Source: Selenomonas sp. ND2010 (GTDB lineage Bacteria > Bacillota > Negativicutes > Selenomonadales > Selenomonadaceae). Taken from it: 64,000 bases of DNA. The position numbers and the translations under genes are program-made. Position 1 is the stretch's first letter; every line of letters begins with the position of its first letter. Positions 17,512 to 27,536 of this stretch are shown here, piece after piece. The notes under the pieces are model-generated. The model was not told where the DNA came from and made no database searches. It saw nothing but the letters and a program-made list of their open reading frames with translations. The DNA is taken from positions 87,500 through 151,499 of the forward strand of contig NZ_JNKI01000003.1 in the NCBI RefSeq assembly GCF_000702005.1. The letters run 5' to 3'.

Positions 17512-18129
17512 TCAATCCAAAATCCGTACCTGACGTCCTTCTACCTGCAGCCGACCTTCGCAGTAAAGCTGGATGGCCTGCGGATAAATGACATGTTCCT
17601 GCTCGAGCACGCGAGCCCCGAGGGTCTCTTCGGTATCCCCATCCAGCACAGGAACAGCCGCCTGCAGGATAATCGGGCCGCTATCGGTACCTTCATCGAC
17701 AAAATGAACGGTGCAACCGCTGACCTTGACGCCATAAGCCAAAACATCGCGGTGCGCATGCGCGCCAGGAAAGCTTGGCAAAAGCGCCGGATGGATATTC
17801 ATGATGCGGCCCGCAAAATGACGTACAAATACCGGCGTCAGAATGCGCATAAAGCCCGCCAGCACCACCAGCGTAACGCCAGCAGCTTCCAGCTCCTCAA
17901 TCAACGCCTCTTCGAACGGCTCACGGTCCTCATACTGCTTGCGGTTGACACAGACTGCTTTGATGCCAGCTCTTTCGGCCCGCTGCAAGGCAAATGCCTC
18001 CGGCTTATCGGTAAGCACTACGGCGATTTCGGCATCGACTTCGCCGCGACCGATGGCATCGATAATCGACTGCAAATCCGTACCGCGTCCTGAACAGAGA
18101 ACGCCCAGTTTCTGTTTAGCTTCAGTCAT
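17512..18129 (-). CDS. purN: Phosphoribosylglycinamide formyltransferase PurN
   Basis: Folate-dependent GAR transformylase, step 3 of purine synthesis. 205 residues with the N10-formyl-THF active-site triad: Asn and His in [12 protein letters not shown] and Asp in [13 protein letters not shown]. The N-terminal [15 protein letters not shown] binds the substrate phosphate. Its ATG overlaps the purM stop by 8 nt (ATGACTGA), indicating translational coupling; no strong independent SD is seen. Confidence 0.97.
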   Translation of the reverse strand: MTEAKQKLGVLCSGRGTDLQSIIDAIGRGEVDAEIAVVLTDKPEAFALQRAERAGIKAVCVNRKQYEDREPFEEALIEELEAAGVTLVVLAGFMRILTPVFVRHFAGRIMNIHPALLPSFPGAHAHRDVLAYGVKVSGCTVHFVDEGTDSGPIILQAAVPVLDGDTEETLGARVLEQEHVIYPQAIQLYCEGRLQVEGRQVRILD

Positions 18130-19174
18130 GGAACACGCCGCCTTTGATAGTCACATCATGATTGCCCTTGACGACGCGGCCAATCTCATAGACCGTCTCC
18201 TCGGCACTGGCAAGATGGGCCTTGATTTTCTCCGCCTCATCAGCACTGGCGATAATAATCATGCCAATGCCCATGTTGAACGTACGGTACATCTCTTTCC
18301 AGTCAACATTGCCCCACTGCTGCAGCAGTTTGAAGATAACCGGCATCTGCCATACGGAGCTATCGATTTCAACGGCCATATCCTCTGGCAGCGCACGCGG
18401 AATATTCTCGTAGAAACCGCCGCCCGTGATATGAACCATACCGTGAATATCAAACTTCTCGATAAGCGGCAGGCAGGCTTTGGGATAAAGGCGCGTCGGC
18501 GTCAACAGTTCCTCACCAATCGTCTTGCCGAGCTCCTCGATGTACTCATCGCCCTTGAAGCCCTTGAGATCAAAGCAAATCTTGCGCACGAGCGAATAGC
18601 CATTGGAATGCACGCCTGAGGACGGCAGGCCCAGAACCACATCGCCTTCCTTGACTTTCTCACTGGTGATGAGTTTCGATTTTTCGACCACACCGACAGC
18701 AAAGCCAGCGATATCATACTCGCCCACCGGATAGAAACCGGACATCTCTGCCGTCTCGCCGCCAATCAGCGCGCAGCCCGATTCCTTGCAGGCTCCCGCC
18801 ACGCCTTTTACGACATCGGCCACCTGCTCCGGATCGAGTTTGCCCACAGCCAGGTAATCAAGGAAAAAGAGAGGCTCTGCGCCCTGCACGAGGATGTCGT
18901 TGACACACATAGCCACAGCATCCTGCCCGACCGTGTCATGCTTATCGAGCATAAACGCCAGACGCAGTTTCGTACCGACACCATCGGTACCGGACACCAG
19001 GATTGGCTCTTTATATTTCCCGGAATTCAGTGCAAAGAGACCACCGAATCCGCCCAAATCTCCCAAGACCTCGGGACGATACGTAGCTTTGACGCTATCT
19101 TTTATCAGCTGGACGGATTTGTTGCCGGCATCGATATCAACACCGGAATCTTTATAAGTAAGTTGTTCTGCCAT
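18122..19174 (-). CDS. purM: Phosphoribosylformylglycinamidine cyclo-ligase PurM
   Basis: AIR synthetase, step 5 of purine synthesis (FGAM + ATP to AIR). 350 residues from the ATG at 19174, which follows GAGAGGAT. Motifs: [70 protein letters not shown] and [13 protein letters not shown]. The SD overlaps the end of purF (stop 19189), so the genes are tightly packed and probably translated in series. Confidence 0.98.
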   Translation of the reverse strand: MAEQLTYKDSGVDIDAGNKSVQLIKDSVKATYRPEVLGDLGGFGGLFALNSGKYKEPILVSGTDGVGTKLRLAFMLDKHDTVGQDAVAMCVNDILVQGAEPLFFLDYLAVGKLDPEQVADVVKGVAGACKESGCALIGGETAEMSGFYPVGEYDIAGFAVGVVEKSKLITSEKVKEGDVVLGLPSSGVHSNGYSLVRKICFDLKGFKGDEYIEELGKTIGEELLTPTRLYPKACLPLIEKFDIHGMVHITGGGFYENIPRALPEDMAVEIDSSVWQMPVIFKLLQQWGNVDWKEMYRTFNMGIGMIIIASADEAEKIKAHLASAEETVYEIGRVVKGNHDVTIKGGVFHD

Positions 19175-19188
19175 TTCTATCCTCTCTC

Positions 19189-20631
19189 TTAGCACTTTTT
19201 ACGCTGTTCAAATACATATTTGCTGTCGCCAGCCGGCTTCTCGCCATCCTCAATCGGATACGCACTATTAAAGCAAGCATAGCACATCGCCTCAGGGTCA
19301 ACGGCCGATACCGACTGCTTGAGCCCTTCGATGCTCAGGAAGTGCAAGCTGTCAGCTCCAATGTACTCGCGAATCTCTTCCACGCTCTTGGTCGCTGCGA
19401 TGAGCTCCTTGCGCACCGACGTATCGATGCCATAGTAGCACGGATAGCCAATCGGCGGACTGCTGATAAGCATGTGGACCTCTTTGGCCCCAGCATTGCG
19501 AAGCATCTTGACGATCTTGCCGCTCGTCGTACCGCGGACAATCGAATCATCGACCATGATGACGCGCTTGCCCTCGACCACCGAACGGATGGCGTTGAGC
19601 TTGAGCTTGACCGCCGTATCACGCTTTTTCTGCGTGGGCTGGATAAACGTGCGGCCGATATAGCGATTCTTGATAAGGCCCTCGACAAACGGGATGCCCG
19701 ACTCAAACGCTACGCCCGTAGCCGCCGTCGTCCCCGAGTCCGGAACCGAAATGACGATATCGCCCTGGCAGCCCGACTCACGTGCCAGCATGCGGCCCAT
19801 CATGAAACGCGCATCATGGACGCTCTGGCCATCGATGACCGAATCGGGACGTGCAAAGTAAATATACTCAAAGATGCAGGAAGCCTTCGGTTCATCCGTC
19901 GCAAATGGATACGATTTTATGCCATTTTCGTCAATCACGACCATCTCCCCCGGCAGTACATCGCGGATGAATTCCGCTCCGACTACATCGAGCCCACAGG
20001 TCTCCGAGGACAGGATATAGCTTCCCTCCTCTGTCTTGCCGATGCACAGCGGCCGGAACCCCTGCGGGTCACGCGCCCCGATGAGCTTGCTCTCGGTCAT
20101 GATGGTCAGGCAGTATGCACCCTTGATTTTCTTGAGGCTTTCGATGACCTTGTCCTCGATGGTCTCCTGACGCGAACGCGCAATGAGGTTGACAAACACC
20201 TCGGAATCGATAGACGTCTGGAAAATCGTACCCTGCTGCTCAAGATCATGGCGGATTTCAGCGGCATTGGTAAGATTGCCGTTGTGCGCGAGAGCAATCT
20301 TGCCGCCCGCATAGTTGACCATCAGCGGCTGCGTATTGGCCAGCAGGCTCGAGCCCGTCGTCGAATAGCGCACATGGCCGATGGCAATGCACTGGTTCTC
20401 CATATGCGGGACCTGATGACGGAACACTTCATTGACCAGGCCCATACCGCGCGTGACATCCATCCAGGCTCCATCGGTGATGGCGATGCCCGCGCTCTCC
20501 TGCCCACGATGCTGCAGTGCATAAAGGCCCAGATACGTCATGCCCGAGACATCCTCGGTATGCGAATACACCCCATAGACGCCGCATTCCTCTTTCCATT
20601 TCGGTTCTAAGTTATAGCCATTTTCATACAT
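19189..20631 (-). CDS. purF: Amidophosphoribosyltransferase PurF
   Basis: Committing enzyme of purine synthesis (PRPP + glutamine to phosphoribosylamine). The N-terminal glutamine amidotransferase domain has the catalytic cysteine in [10 protein letters not shown] about 16 residues in, after a short propeptide as in the B. subtilis-type enzyme, followed by [23 protein letters not shown] and LAHNGNLTN. The C-terminal PRTase domain has the PRPP loop [15 protein letters not shown]-terminal cysteines ([11 protein letters not shown]) fit the class that carries a [4Fe-4S] cluster. Start placed at 20631; the SD there is only moderate (GAGAGAA). Expected feedback inhibition by AMP/GMP is family knowledge. 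Confidence 0.97.
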   Translation of the reverse strand: MYENGYNLEPKWKEECGVYGVYSHTEDVSGMTYLGLYALQHRGQESAGIAITDGAWMDVTRGMGLVNEVFRHQVPHMENQCIAIGHVRYSTTGSSLLANTQPLMVNYAGGKIALAHNGNLTNAAEIRHDLEQQGTIFQTSIDSEVFVNLIARSRQETIEDKVIESLKKIKGAYCLTIMTESKLIGARDPQGFRPLCIGKTEEGSYILSSETCGLDVVGAEFIRDVLPGEMVVIDENGIKSYPFATDEPKASCIFEYIYFARPDSVIDGQSVHDARFMMGRMLARESGCQGDIVISVPDSGTTAATGVAFESGIPFVEGLIKNRYIGRTFIQPTQKKRDTAVKLKLNAIRSVVEGKRVIMVDDSIVRGTTSGKIVKMLRNAGAKEVHMLISSPPIGYPCYYGIDTSVRKELIAATKSVEEIREYIGADSLHFLSIEGLKQSVSAVDPEAMCYACFNSAYPIEDGEKPAGDSKYVFEQRKKC

Positions 20632-20717
20632 GGTTATTTTGTTCTCTCTTTTCCTTTTATAAATACACGATTGCTTTAATTTTGCGTTCAAAAAAACAGT
20701 CCGATTGCGCGCGCAGC

Positions 20718-21203
20718 TTAAAGCTGGGCAGCAACACGGGCTGCTTTCTTTTCAACTTCTTGAATCATTTTCGTGCGGTAATCCGCCAATTTCTGTGCGA
20801 GCTCCTTATCGGCAACCGCAAAGATTTCCACAGCAAAAATCGCTGCATTCTTAGCGCCATTGACAGCCATCGTCGCCACGGGAATGCCCGACGGCATCTG
20901 AACCGTGCTCAAGAGTGCATCCATGCCGTTGAGCGGCGTAGCATTGATGGGCACACCAATAACCGGCAGCGTCGTATAGCTTGCCACGACACCTGCCAAA
21001 TGGGCTGCAGCACCTGCTGCCACGATAAACGCACCAATCCCGTTTTCCGGCGCATGGAGTACAACTTCACGAACCTTGGCCGGCGTACGATGAGCCGATG
21101 CCACGATAACCTCAGACTCGATACCAAAGGACTTCAAAAGTTCTACTGCCGGCTTCAGAATCGGCCAATCCGAATCGCTTCCCATCATTACTGCAACTTT
21201 CAT
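20718..21203 (-). CDS. purE: N5-CAIR mutase PurE
   Basis: Class I PurE, about 160 residues, interconverting N5-CAIR and CAIR. The N-terminal GSDSDWP loop, SAHRTP and the AAGAAAHLAGVVAS / VIGVPI segment are intact. No purK is adjacent, so N5-CAIR supply must come from elsewhere. Start at the ATG 21203 downstream of GGAGAG; a GTG directly before it is the alternative. Second gene of the purine operon. Confidence 0.97.
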   Translation of the reverse strand: MKVAVMMGSDSDWPILKPAVELLKSFGIESEVIVASAHRTPAKVREVVLHAPENGIGAFIVAAGAAAHLAGVVASYTTLPVIGVPINATPLNGMDALLSTVQMPSGIPVATMAVNGAKNAAIFAVEIFAVADKELAQKLADYRTKMIQEVEKKAARVAAQL

Positions 21204-21276
21204 CACTCATGCTCTCCTTTCTTTTTGACTAGAAATACGGACCCCCTACAGGTCCGCATTCCTCCGAAACAAACTA

Positions 21277-22149
21277 TTATGCAAAATCTTTGCCCGTAAG
21301 CTTCTTAAAGGCTTCCTTGTATTTCGCAATCGTCTTATCAATGATTTCCTGCGGCAGCTCATAATCACTGTCCGGATTTTCCTTGAGCCAATCGCGAACA
21401 AACTGCTTGTCATAAGACGGCTGGCTCTGACCTTCCTTGTAGCCATCCAGCGGCCAGAAACGGGAGCTGTCCGGCGTCAGCACTTCATCGCCCAGGACGA
21501 TATTTCCCTCCTCATCGAGCCCAAATTCGAATTTGGTGTCAGCGATGATGATTCCGCGGGAAAGCGCATACTCGGCACATTTTTTATAAATCGCAATCGT
21601 GTAATCGCGAACTTTTTCTACATACTCACGGCCATGTCCTGGGAATGCCTTTTCCAGAACTTCCGCACCCTTTTCGAGGGAGACATTTTCATCGTGGTCG
21701 CCGAGCTCTGCCTTCGTACTCGGTGTGAAAATCGGCTCGGGCAGTTTCTGGGACTCCACCAGTCCCTCCGGCAGTTTAATGCCGCAAACCGTGCCATTTT
21801 CCTTGTAGCTCTCCCAGCCGCTGCCCGTGATGTAACCGCGCACGATACACTCCATCGGAATCATCGTGAGTTTTTTGCATTTCATGCTGTTGCCACGGAA
21901 CTCCTCTTGCTGGAAAAACTCCGGCATCTCTTGGTTGTCCACCGAAATCATATGATTCGGCAGGATGTCTTTCGTAAAGTCGAACCAGAACCGGGACATC
22001 TGCGTTAAAATAGCGCCTTTATCCGTAATCTTGTTCTTCAAGATATGGTCAAAGGCGGAGATGCGGTCCGTAGCGACCATGATGATGCTGTCCTCTGCAT
22101 CATAGACTTCACGAACCTTACCGGATTTAAATGGTTTGTACTCTTTCAT
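21277..22149 (-). CDS. purC: SAICAR synthase PurC
   Basis: ATP-dependent ligation of aspartate to CAIR. 290 residues, with GKVREVYDAEDSIIMVATDRISAFD at the N-terminus, the SAICAR signatures PMECIVRGYITGSGWESYKENG and IIADTKFEFGLDEEG, and DEVLTPDSSRFW. First gene of the operon purC-purE-purF-purM-purN-purH(IMPCH)-purD, 50-75 bp behind a strong promoter. purB, purL, purQ, purS and purK are not in the window. Confidence 0.98.
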   Translation of the reverse strand: MKEYKPFKSGKVREVYDAEDSIIMVATDRISAFDHILKNKITDKGAILTQMSRFWFDFTKDILPNHMISVDNQEMPEFFQQEEFRGNSMKCKKLTMIPMECIVRGYITGSGWESYKENGTVCGIKLPEGLVESQKLPEPIFTPSTKAELGDHDENVSLEKGAEVLEKAFPGHGREYVEKVRDYTIAIYKKCAEYALSRGIIIADTKFEFGLDEEGNIVLGDEVLTPDSSRFWPLDGYKEGQSQPSYDKQFVRDWLKENPDSDYELPQEIIDKTIAKYKEAFKKLTGKDFA

Positions 22150-22200
22150 GGATTATATCGTCTCCCACTGAAATAATAGATGAAAACTCCTACAAAAAAT

Positions 22201-22229
22201 ATCATAACGGCATTTTTTCCTTCTGTCAA
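22201..22229 (-). promoter_or_regulatory. purC: Promoter of the purine operon
   Basis: Minus-strand TTGACA (22229-22224), 17-bp spacer, TATGAT (22206-22201). The leader to the purC ATG is only about 45 nt and shows no purine riboswitch. Any purine control would need a protein repressor site, which I could not identify. Confidence 0.88.
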
Positions 22230-22263
22230 CAATTCAGGACATGTGTCCTTGAAATTTTGTTAC

Positions 22264-22300
22264 AAAAAAGCCTTCTTTCTTGAAGGAAAGAAGGCTTTTT
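22264..22300. terminator. Bidirectional terminator after CoA-enzyme activase
   Basis: GCCTTCTTTC (22270-22279) / GAAAGAAGGC (22286-22295) flanked by A6 on the left and T5 on the right, so it can work on both strands. It ends the activase gene (stop at 22312). Confidence 0.88.
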
Positions 22301-22311
22301 CGCCAGACCAG

Positions 22312-25300
22312 TTAAGGTCTTGCCTGTTTCAAATTTATTTTTTTATCCGAGGACGGTTTGGGACCACGTTCTTTCGCCACCGCCAACATGAGTTTCAAGC
22401 GGTTGAGCTGGTTGACCTCACTAGAGCCTGCATCGCAGTCAATAGCCGTGATATTCGCCCCCTTGTAACTCGTGCGCAGCTCATGCATAACGCCCTTGCC
22501 CGTAATATGATTAGGCAGGCAGCCGAACGGCTGCAGGCAAACGACATTCGGCACCCCTTCATCGATGAGTTTTACCATCTCACCAGTCAGGAACCAGCCC
22601 TCGCCGGCCATATTGCCGAGGCTGACATGACGGGCAGCCAGCTCCGCCGTCTCATAAATCGTATTCGGTGCCCGGAAATGGCGGCTCTCCCTGAGCGCCT
22701 TACGCATGGGCTTGCGGAAAAATTCAATTGCCTTGATGAACATTTTACCAAAGAACTGATCTTTGTACTTGCCCGCGAGCAATTTATGCTTGGCAATCGA
22801 ATCGTAAGCCGAATAGAGGAAGAAATCCACGAAATCCGGCATGACGACTTCAGCGCCCTCATCCATAAGCACTTTTTCGATATGGTTATTAGCCACCGGA
22901 TGGTACTTGACAAGGATTTCCCCGACAATACCGACCTTCGGCTTCCATAGTTTTTCATCAATCGGCAGATTGTCAAAATCACGCACAATAGCCTTGATAT
23001 TTTTCTTGAACTTGAAATAACTGCCGTGATTGATTTCCGCTTTGCAACGCTCCATCCACTTATGAGAAAGGGCCTGCGTTGCTCCCTGCGTCGTTTCATA
23101 GGGCATCATGCGGTTGCGCACATTCATCAGCGTATCGCCATAAATGGCCGCTTTGATCGCATCGATAAGCATTGCCCGATCGAGATTAAACGCATCGGTC
23201 TCATCCTTCAAGCCATGGACGGCAAAAACCGGCACCTGCGGATACCCCGCATATTTGAGTGCTTCACGCAGGACACTTAAATAATTTGTCGCCCGGCAGG
23301 CACCGCAGGTCTGGAACAGCATAATGCTCGTATGGTCTGGATCGCACATGCCCGACTTCAACGCTTGGATGAGCTGACCAATAACGACGATAGCCGGATA
23401 GCACATATCGTTATTGACATAACGCAGGCCTGTATCGATAGCCTCCTTGCCCGGCATCGGCGGGATAACGACATTATACCCATACTTGCGGATAGCCGTC
23501 TTGAAGAGCTCAAAGTGAATGGGCGCCATCTGCGGTGCTAAAATGGTGTGGGTAGCCTTGCAATCTTCCGTAAAACGCGGACGTTCAATCGGCGGAATCT
23601 CCTTATACGCCACCGGCGTACGACGCGCCAGCGCGGCCATCAGCGAACGCAGGCGGATGCGGGCTGCACCAAGATTTGATACCTCATCGAGCTTGATCAT
23701 CGTATAGATACGATGATGCTGTTCGAGAATTTCCTTGCACTGACCAGTAGTCAACGCATCCAAACCACAGCCAAAGGAGCTGAACTGGATAAGCGTCAGA
23801 TTATCATGCTCCGCTACGAACTGCGCCGCATGATAGAGACGCGCATGATAGCTCCACTGATTGACCACCTTGAGCTTTCCAGCCTTGACCGGCAGATGAT
23901 AGACCGCATCCTCTGATAAGATTGGCAATTTATAGGACTGAATCATCTCGGGAATACCGTGGTTGATTTCCGGGTCCACATGATAGGGACGGCCAACCAG
24001 CAGGATTGCCTGCTCCCCAGTTTTTTCGATCCGGGCGAGAATCTTCGCCCCATAATCGCGGACATCCTGACGATACTGCTCGATTTCCTTATAGGCTGCC
24101 TCGACAGCCGCCGCGATTTCATGTTTGGAAATCCCTTCCTTGCGCCCCAGCTCCTCATAAAGACGCGCAATCAGGCGCTTCTTGTCATGAATCGGCAAAA
24201 AAGGCTGGATAAAATCAATATCCTGTTCGCGCAGGATATCCATATTGCCGCGGATATTTTCGGCATACGATGCGACGATTGGACAGTTGAAATGATTGTC
24301 CGACGCGTTGACATCATCCTCCATATTGTACGGTTCACAGGGATAGAAAATCTTTTTTACGCCCTTTTCGATGAGGTCGACAATATGACCATGCGTAATC
24401 TTAGCTGGATAGCAGAGCGAATCCGACGGAACGGTTGCCATTCCCTTATAATACATCTTCGCGCTCGACTTGCCGGACAAGACGACCTCATAGCCAAGAT
24501 TATCCAGGAACGTGAACCAGAACGGATAATCCTCGTACATATTGAGCACGCGCGGGATACCGATACGGCCGCGTTTAGCTCCTTCATGAGGCTTGTAATG
24601 CCTAAAGACGCGGTCATATTTATACTTGTAGATATTCGGCGTCTGTTCCTCGGTCTGCTTCTCGCCGCCCACGCCGCGCTCACAGCGGTTTCCCGTAAAG
24701 TACTTGCTGCCATCGGGGAATTTCTGCATCGTAATCAGGCACTTATTGCCACAGCCCTTGCAGCGGTAGGAACTCGTCGCTACCGTGAATGCATCAAGCT
24801 GCTCCGCCGACAGTACCGACGAATGCGCCTGCCCCGATTCCAAGGCCAGGATAGCTGCACCATAGGCGCCCATAAGCCCAGCAATATCCGGACGAATGAC
24901 CTCACGGTCCAAAAGTTTTTCCATGCAGCGAAGCACGGCATCGTTGTAGAACGTACCGCCCTGCACGACGATATGGTCGCCGAGTTCGCGGACATCCTTG
25001 AGCTGCATGACCTTGAACAGTGCATTCTTGATGACCGAGAAGGCAATGCCTGCCGAAATATCGGCGACTTCCGCGCCTTCCTTCTGCGCTTGCTTGACCT
25101 TCGAATTCATGAAGACCGTGCAGCGCGTGCCAAGGTCGACTGGCGCCTTGGACGTCAGTGCCTTTTTCGCAAACTCCGCGGGCGTCATATGCAGTCCCTC
25201 GGCAAAGTTCTGGATGAACGAACCGCAGCCCGCCGAGCAGGCCTCATTGAGCGTGATATTGCCGATACTGCCATCTTTGACAAAGAAGCATTTCATATCC

Positions 25301-26571
25301 TGCCCGCCGATATCGAGGACAAACGTGACCTCGGGGCAGAATTCTTGCGCTGCGCGCAGATGCGCAAATGTCTCGACTTCCCCACCATCAGCATGGATAG
25401 CCGCCTTGACGATGGCCTCACCATAGCCCGTCGTCATCGTACCAGCAATCCAAGCTGCTTCCGGCATTGCCTTGTAAAGCTCTTTCATCTCGCGGACAAC
25501 AGTCTTCAAAGGAGAGCCCTGATTGCTGCCATACGAAGTATAGAGAATCTCCTTGTCACAGCCAATCGCCGTGATTTTCGTAGTTGTCGAACCTGCATCG
25601 ATACCGACATATACCGGCCCTGCATAAGCTGCTAAATCTCCACGCTTCACCTTATCCTTATCGTGACGGCGCCTGAAGTCTTCGTATTCTTCCTGGCTGT
25701 CAAACAACGTAAAATCCGCCTTGCGCGTCTCAGCGGCTGCCGCTTCCTTGGCCCGCTCGATACTCGTCTCCAGCTGCGCTACGTCGATGTTCTTCGCTTC
25801 ATCCGACAAGGCAGAACCCATCGCAACAAAATAGTTGCCGTAATCCACAGCGACAACATGCTCCGAATCCAAATTCAGTGTCTCGATAAAACGTTTCTTA
25901 AGTTCCGGCAGGAAATGGAGCGGTCCTCCCAGGAACGCAACATTGCCATCAATCGGGCGTCCCTGGGCCAGATTACCGATGGTCTGATTGACCACTGCCT
26001 GGAAAATCGACAGGGCAATATCCGCCTTCTCCGCCCCATCATTCATGAGCGCCTGGATATCCGTCTTGGCAAACACCCCACAGCGCGAAGCTATCGTATA
26101 TATCTGTTTGCCCTTGGCCGCTAAAGCATTAAGCCCTGGCGCATCGGTCGAGAGCAGCGATGCCATGTGGTCGATAAACGATCCCGTGCCACCAGCACAA
26201 ACACCATTCATGCGCTGTTCCGGTGCATCACCGAAATACGTGATTTTCGCATCTTCACCGCCGAGTTCTACGACCGTGTCCGTCTGGGGAATAAGCTCCC
26301 GGACAGCCGTCGCACAGGCAATGACTTCCTGCACAAAAGGCAATCCGATACGCTGAGCAATGCCCATACCTGCGGAACCGGTCAACGCAAACGAAAACTT
26401 TTTTTCTCCAACAATCGTCTTGAGATGCGTCAAATTTTCCTGCAAAGCATTGCCAATCTCCGAAAAGTGGCGAGCATAGTTCTTATAGAGAATATTTTTC
26501 TCGTGGTCCAACACCACCAGTTTGATGGTCGTAGACCCAACATCAATGCCAACCTTTAATAGGGAATCCAT
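22312..26571 (-). CDS. Large 2-hydroxyacyl-CoA dehydratase-type activase with fused HgdB-like C-terminus
   Basis: A 1419-residue protein with two ASKHA ATPase domains of the BcrAD/BadFG type: about residues 5-260 (GIDVGSTTIKLVVLD; CAGGTGSFIDHMA; SRCGVFAKTDIQALMN) and about 315-590 (GIDAGSTTTKITAIG; CSAGCGSFIQNFA; GTRCTVFMNSKVKQAQ). A cysteine-rich linker follows (CKGCGNKC…NRCERG), then a DUF2229-like part and a C-terminal region with HgdB-like cysteines (LCYPAKITHGH, FYPCEPYN, FNCPIVASY, DMCYPAIVV, QTCGACRATNYLS, CLQPFGCLPNHITGKG). Activases of this type use ATP to drive electrons at low potential onto a dehydratase-type [4Fe-4S] partner; here activator and partner-like parts are on one chain. 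The length matches a known family of ~1400-residue proteins whose substrate remains unclear to me. Strong promoter upstream; monocistronic. Confidence 0.85.
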   Translation of the reverse strand: MDSLLKVGIDVGSTTIKLVVLDHEKNILYKNYARHFSEIGNALQENLTHLKTIVGEKKFSFALTGSAGMGIAQRIGLPFVQEVIACATAVRELIPQTDTVVELGGEDAKITYFGDAPEQRMNGVCAGGTGSFIDHMASLLSTDAPGLNALAAKGKQIYTIASRCGVFAKTDIQALMNDGAEKADIALSIFQAVVNQTIGNLAQGRPIDGNVAFLGGPLHFLPELKKRFIETLNLDSEHVVAVDYGNYFVAMGSALSDEAKNIDVAQLETSIERAKEAAAAETRKADFTLFDSQEEYEDFRRRHDKDKVKRGDLAAYAGPVYVGIDAGSTTTKITAIGCDKEILYTSYGSNQGSPLKTVVREMKELYKAMPEAAWIAGTMTTGYGEAIVKAAIHADGGEVETFAHLRAAQEFCPEVTFVLDIGGQDMKCFFVKDGSIGNITLNEACSAGCGSFIQNFAEGLHMTPAEFAKKALTSKAPVDLGTRCTVFMNSKVKQAQKEGAEVADISAGIAFSVIKNALFKVMQLKDVRELGDHIVVQGGTFYNDAVLRCMEKLLDREVIRPDIAGLMGAYGAAILALESGQAHSSVLSAEQLDAFTVATSSYRCKGCGNKCLITMQKFPDGSKYFTGNRCERGVGGEKQTEEQTPNIYKYKYDRVFRHYKPHEGAKRGRIGIPRVLNMYEDYPFWFTFLDNLGYEVVLSGKSSAKMYYKGMATVPSDSLCYPAKITHGHIVDLIEKGVKKIFYPCEPYNMEDDVNASDNHFNCPIVASYAENIRGNMDILREQDIDFIQPFLPIHDKKRLIARLYEELGRKEGISKHEIAAAVEAAYKEIEQYRQDVRDYGAKILARIEKTGEQAILLVGRPYHVDPEINHGIPEMIQSYKLPILSEDAVYHLPVKAGKLKVVNQWSYHARLYHAAQFVAEHDNLTLIQFSSFGCGLDALTTGQCKEILEQHHRIYTMIKLDEVSNLGAARIRLRSLMAALARRTPVAYKEIPPIERPRFTEDCKATHTILAPQMAPIHFELFKTAIRKYGYNVVIPPMPGKEAIDTGLRYVNNDMCYPAIVVIGQLIQALKSGMCDPDHTSIMLFQTCGACRATNYLSVLREALKYAGYPQVPVFAVHGLKDETDAFNLDRAMLIDAIKAAIYGDTLMNVRNRMMPYETTQGATQALSHKWMERCKAEINHGSYFKFKKNIKAIVRDFDNLPIDEKLWKPKVGIVGEILVKYHPVANNHIEKVLMDEGAEVVMPDFVDFFLYSAYDSIAKHKLLAGKYKDQFFGKMFIKAIEFFRKPMRKALRESRHFRAPNTIYETAELAARHVSLGNMAGEGWFLTGEMVKLIDEGVPNVVCLQPFGCLPNHITGKGVMHELRTSYKGANITAIDCDAGSSEVNQLNRLKLMLAVAKERGPKPSSDKKINLKQARP

Positions 26572-26602
26572 AGTTTCACCACCTGAAAAAATGCATACGA
26601 GT

Positions 26603-26628
26603 AAAGACCCTCCTTTTACAGGGTCTTT
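26603..26628 (-). promoter_or_regulatory. 5' hairpin at activase transcript start
   Basis: AAAGACCCT/AGGGTCTTT (9 bp) lies just after the -10 box at 26633-26638, so it would form at the very 5' end of the mRNA. It could stabilise the transcript or cause early termination. The run of T after it is short. Confidence 0.45.
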
Positions 26629-26632
26629 TCAT

Positions 26633-26661
26633 ATTTTACCCCATATGCAAGTACCGTGCAA
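26633..26661 (-). promoter_or_regulatory. Promoter of activase gene
   Basis: Minus-strand TTGCAC (26661-26656), 17-bp spacer, TAAAAT (26638-26633). Confidence 0.78.
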
Positions 26662-26742
26662 GCCGAATTATCACACAACCAATAAAAATAAGCGTCAGTA
26701 ATACATAAAAAGATAAACTTTCCTGCTTACCGACGCCTGGAA

Positions 26743-27519
26743 TCAATATTCTACTTTGTATAGATAGAGTCCACAAGCTGGTGCTGTCGCACTGGCCTGT
26801 TTGCGGTCAAGGCTTTCCATGATTCGCTGAAAATCCGTTACCGTCAGCCGCCCAAGTCCTACATTCACCACCGTCCCGATGATGTTGCGCACCATGTGAT
26901 ATAGGAAACCATTGCCATGGATAGAAAACTCCAACAAGCCATTGCCCTTTTCCTCCACCTTGGCCTCATACATGGTGCGTATCGGAAGCATCGGCGCACC
27001 TCCCGCAGCCCGGAACGCGCTGAAATCATGCGTGCCCAAAATGCAGTTAAGCGCCTGCTGCATCGCAGCCACATCCAGAGGCCGCCGTTCATACCAGGCA
27101 TACCGCTGCGTAAATGGACTGCTGGTCTCCCCCTGCTGGATGCGGTAAATATACGTCTTGGACTTTGCGCTATGACGAGCACTGAAATCAAAATCGGCCT
27201 CATGGGCTTCCTTTACCACAATATCTGGCGGCAATAGGCTATTGACTGCTCGCACAATCCGCTCGGTCGGAATCGTACCATTGGTAAAGAAATTCACCAC
27301 CTGTCCATAAGCATGGACACCGGCGTCAGTACGTCCTGAAGCCGCCAACTCAATGGTATCGCCAAAAACCAGCTGCAATTTTTCTTCCAGTACATTCTGT
27401 ACGGCCACCACCGGCGGCGTCTGCCGCTGGAAGCCATGATAGGCCGTTCCATCATAAGCCACCGTCAAAACAATATTACGGGCTCTCGCCTTCATCTCCG
27501 CTTTATGTTCTGGTTTCAT
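26743..27519 (-). CDS. truA: tRNA pseudouridine synthase TruA
   Basis: Modifies U38-40 in the anticodon stem of tRNAs. 258 residues; catalytic aspartate in ASGRTDAGVHAYGQVVNF, substrate elements YDGTAYHGFQRQ and GNGFLYHMVRNIIGTV. It is the last gene of the ecfA1-ecfA2-ecfT-truA operon, a standard Bacillota order. The ATG at 27519 follows GGAGAAGG. The rplM-rpsI pair that usually follows in many Bacillota is not present after it. Confidence 0.97.
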   Translation of the reverse strand: MKPEHKAEMKARARNIVLTVAYDGTAYHGFQRQTPPVVAVQNVLEEKLQLVFGDTIELAASGRTDAGVHAYGQVVNFFTNGTIPTERIVRAVNSLLPPDIVVKEAHEADFDFSARHSAKSKTYIYRIQQGETSSPFTQRYAWYERRPLDVAAMQQALNCILGTHDFSAFRAAGGAPMLPIRTMYEAKVEEKGNGLLEFSIHGNGFLYHMVRNIIGTVVNVGLGRLTVTDFQRIMESLDRKQASATAPACGLYLYKVEY

Positions 27520-27536
27520 TTCATTCCCTTCTCCAC

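Noticed and set aside
22150-22230. Purine riboswitch before purC
   Set aside because: The leader is about 45 nt and lacks the conserved loop-loop sequences of the guanine aptamer.
23959-25635. 558-codon plus-strand frame opposite the activase
   Set aside because: Antisense shadow of a gene with intact ATPase motifs; the translation is unlike any family.
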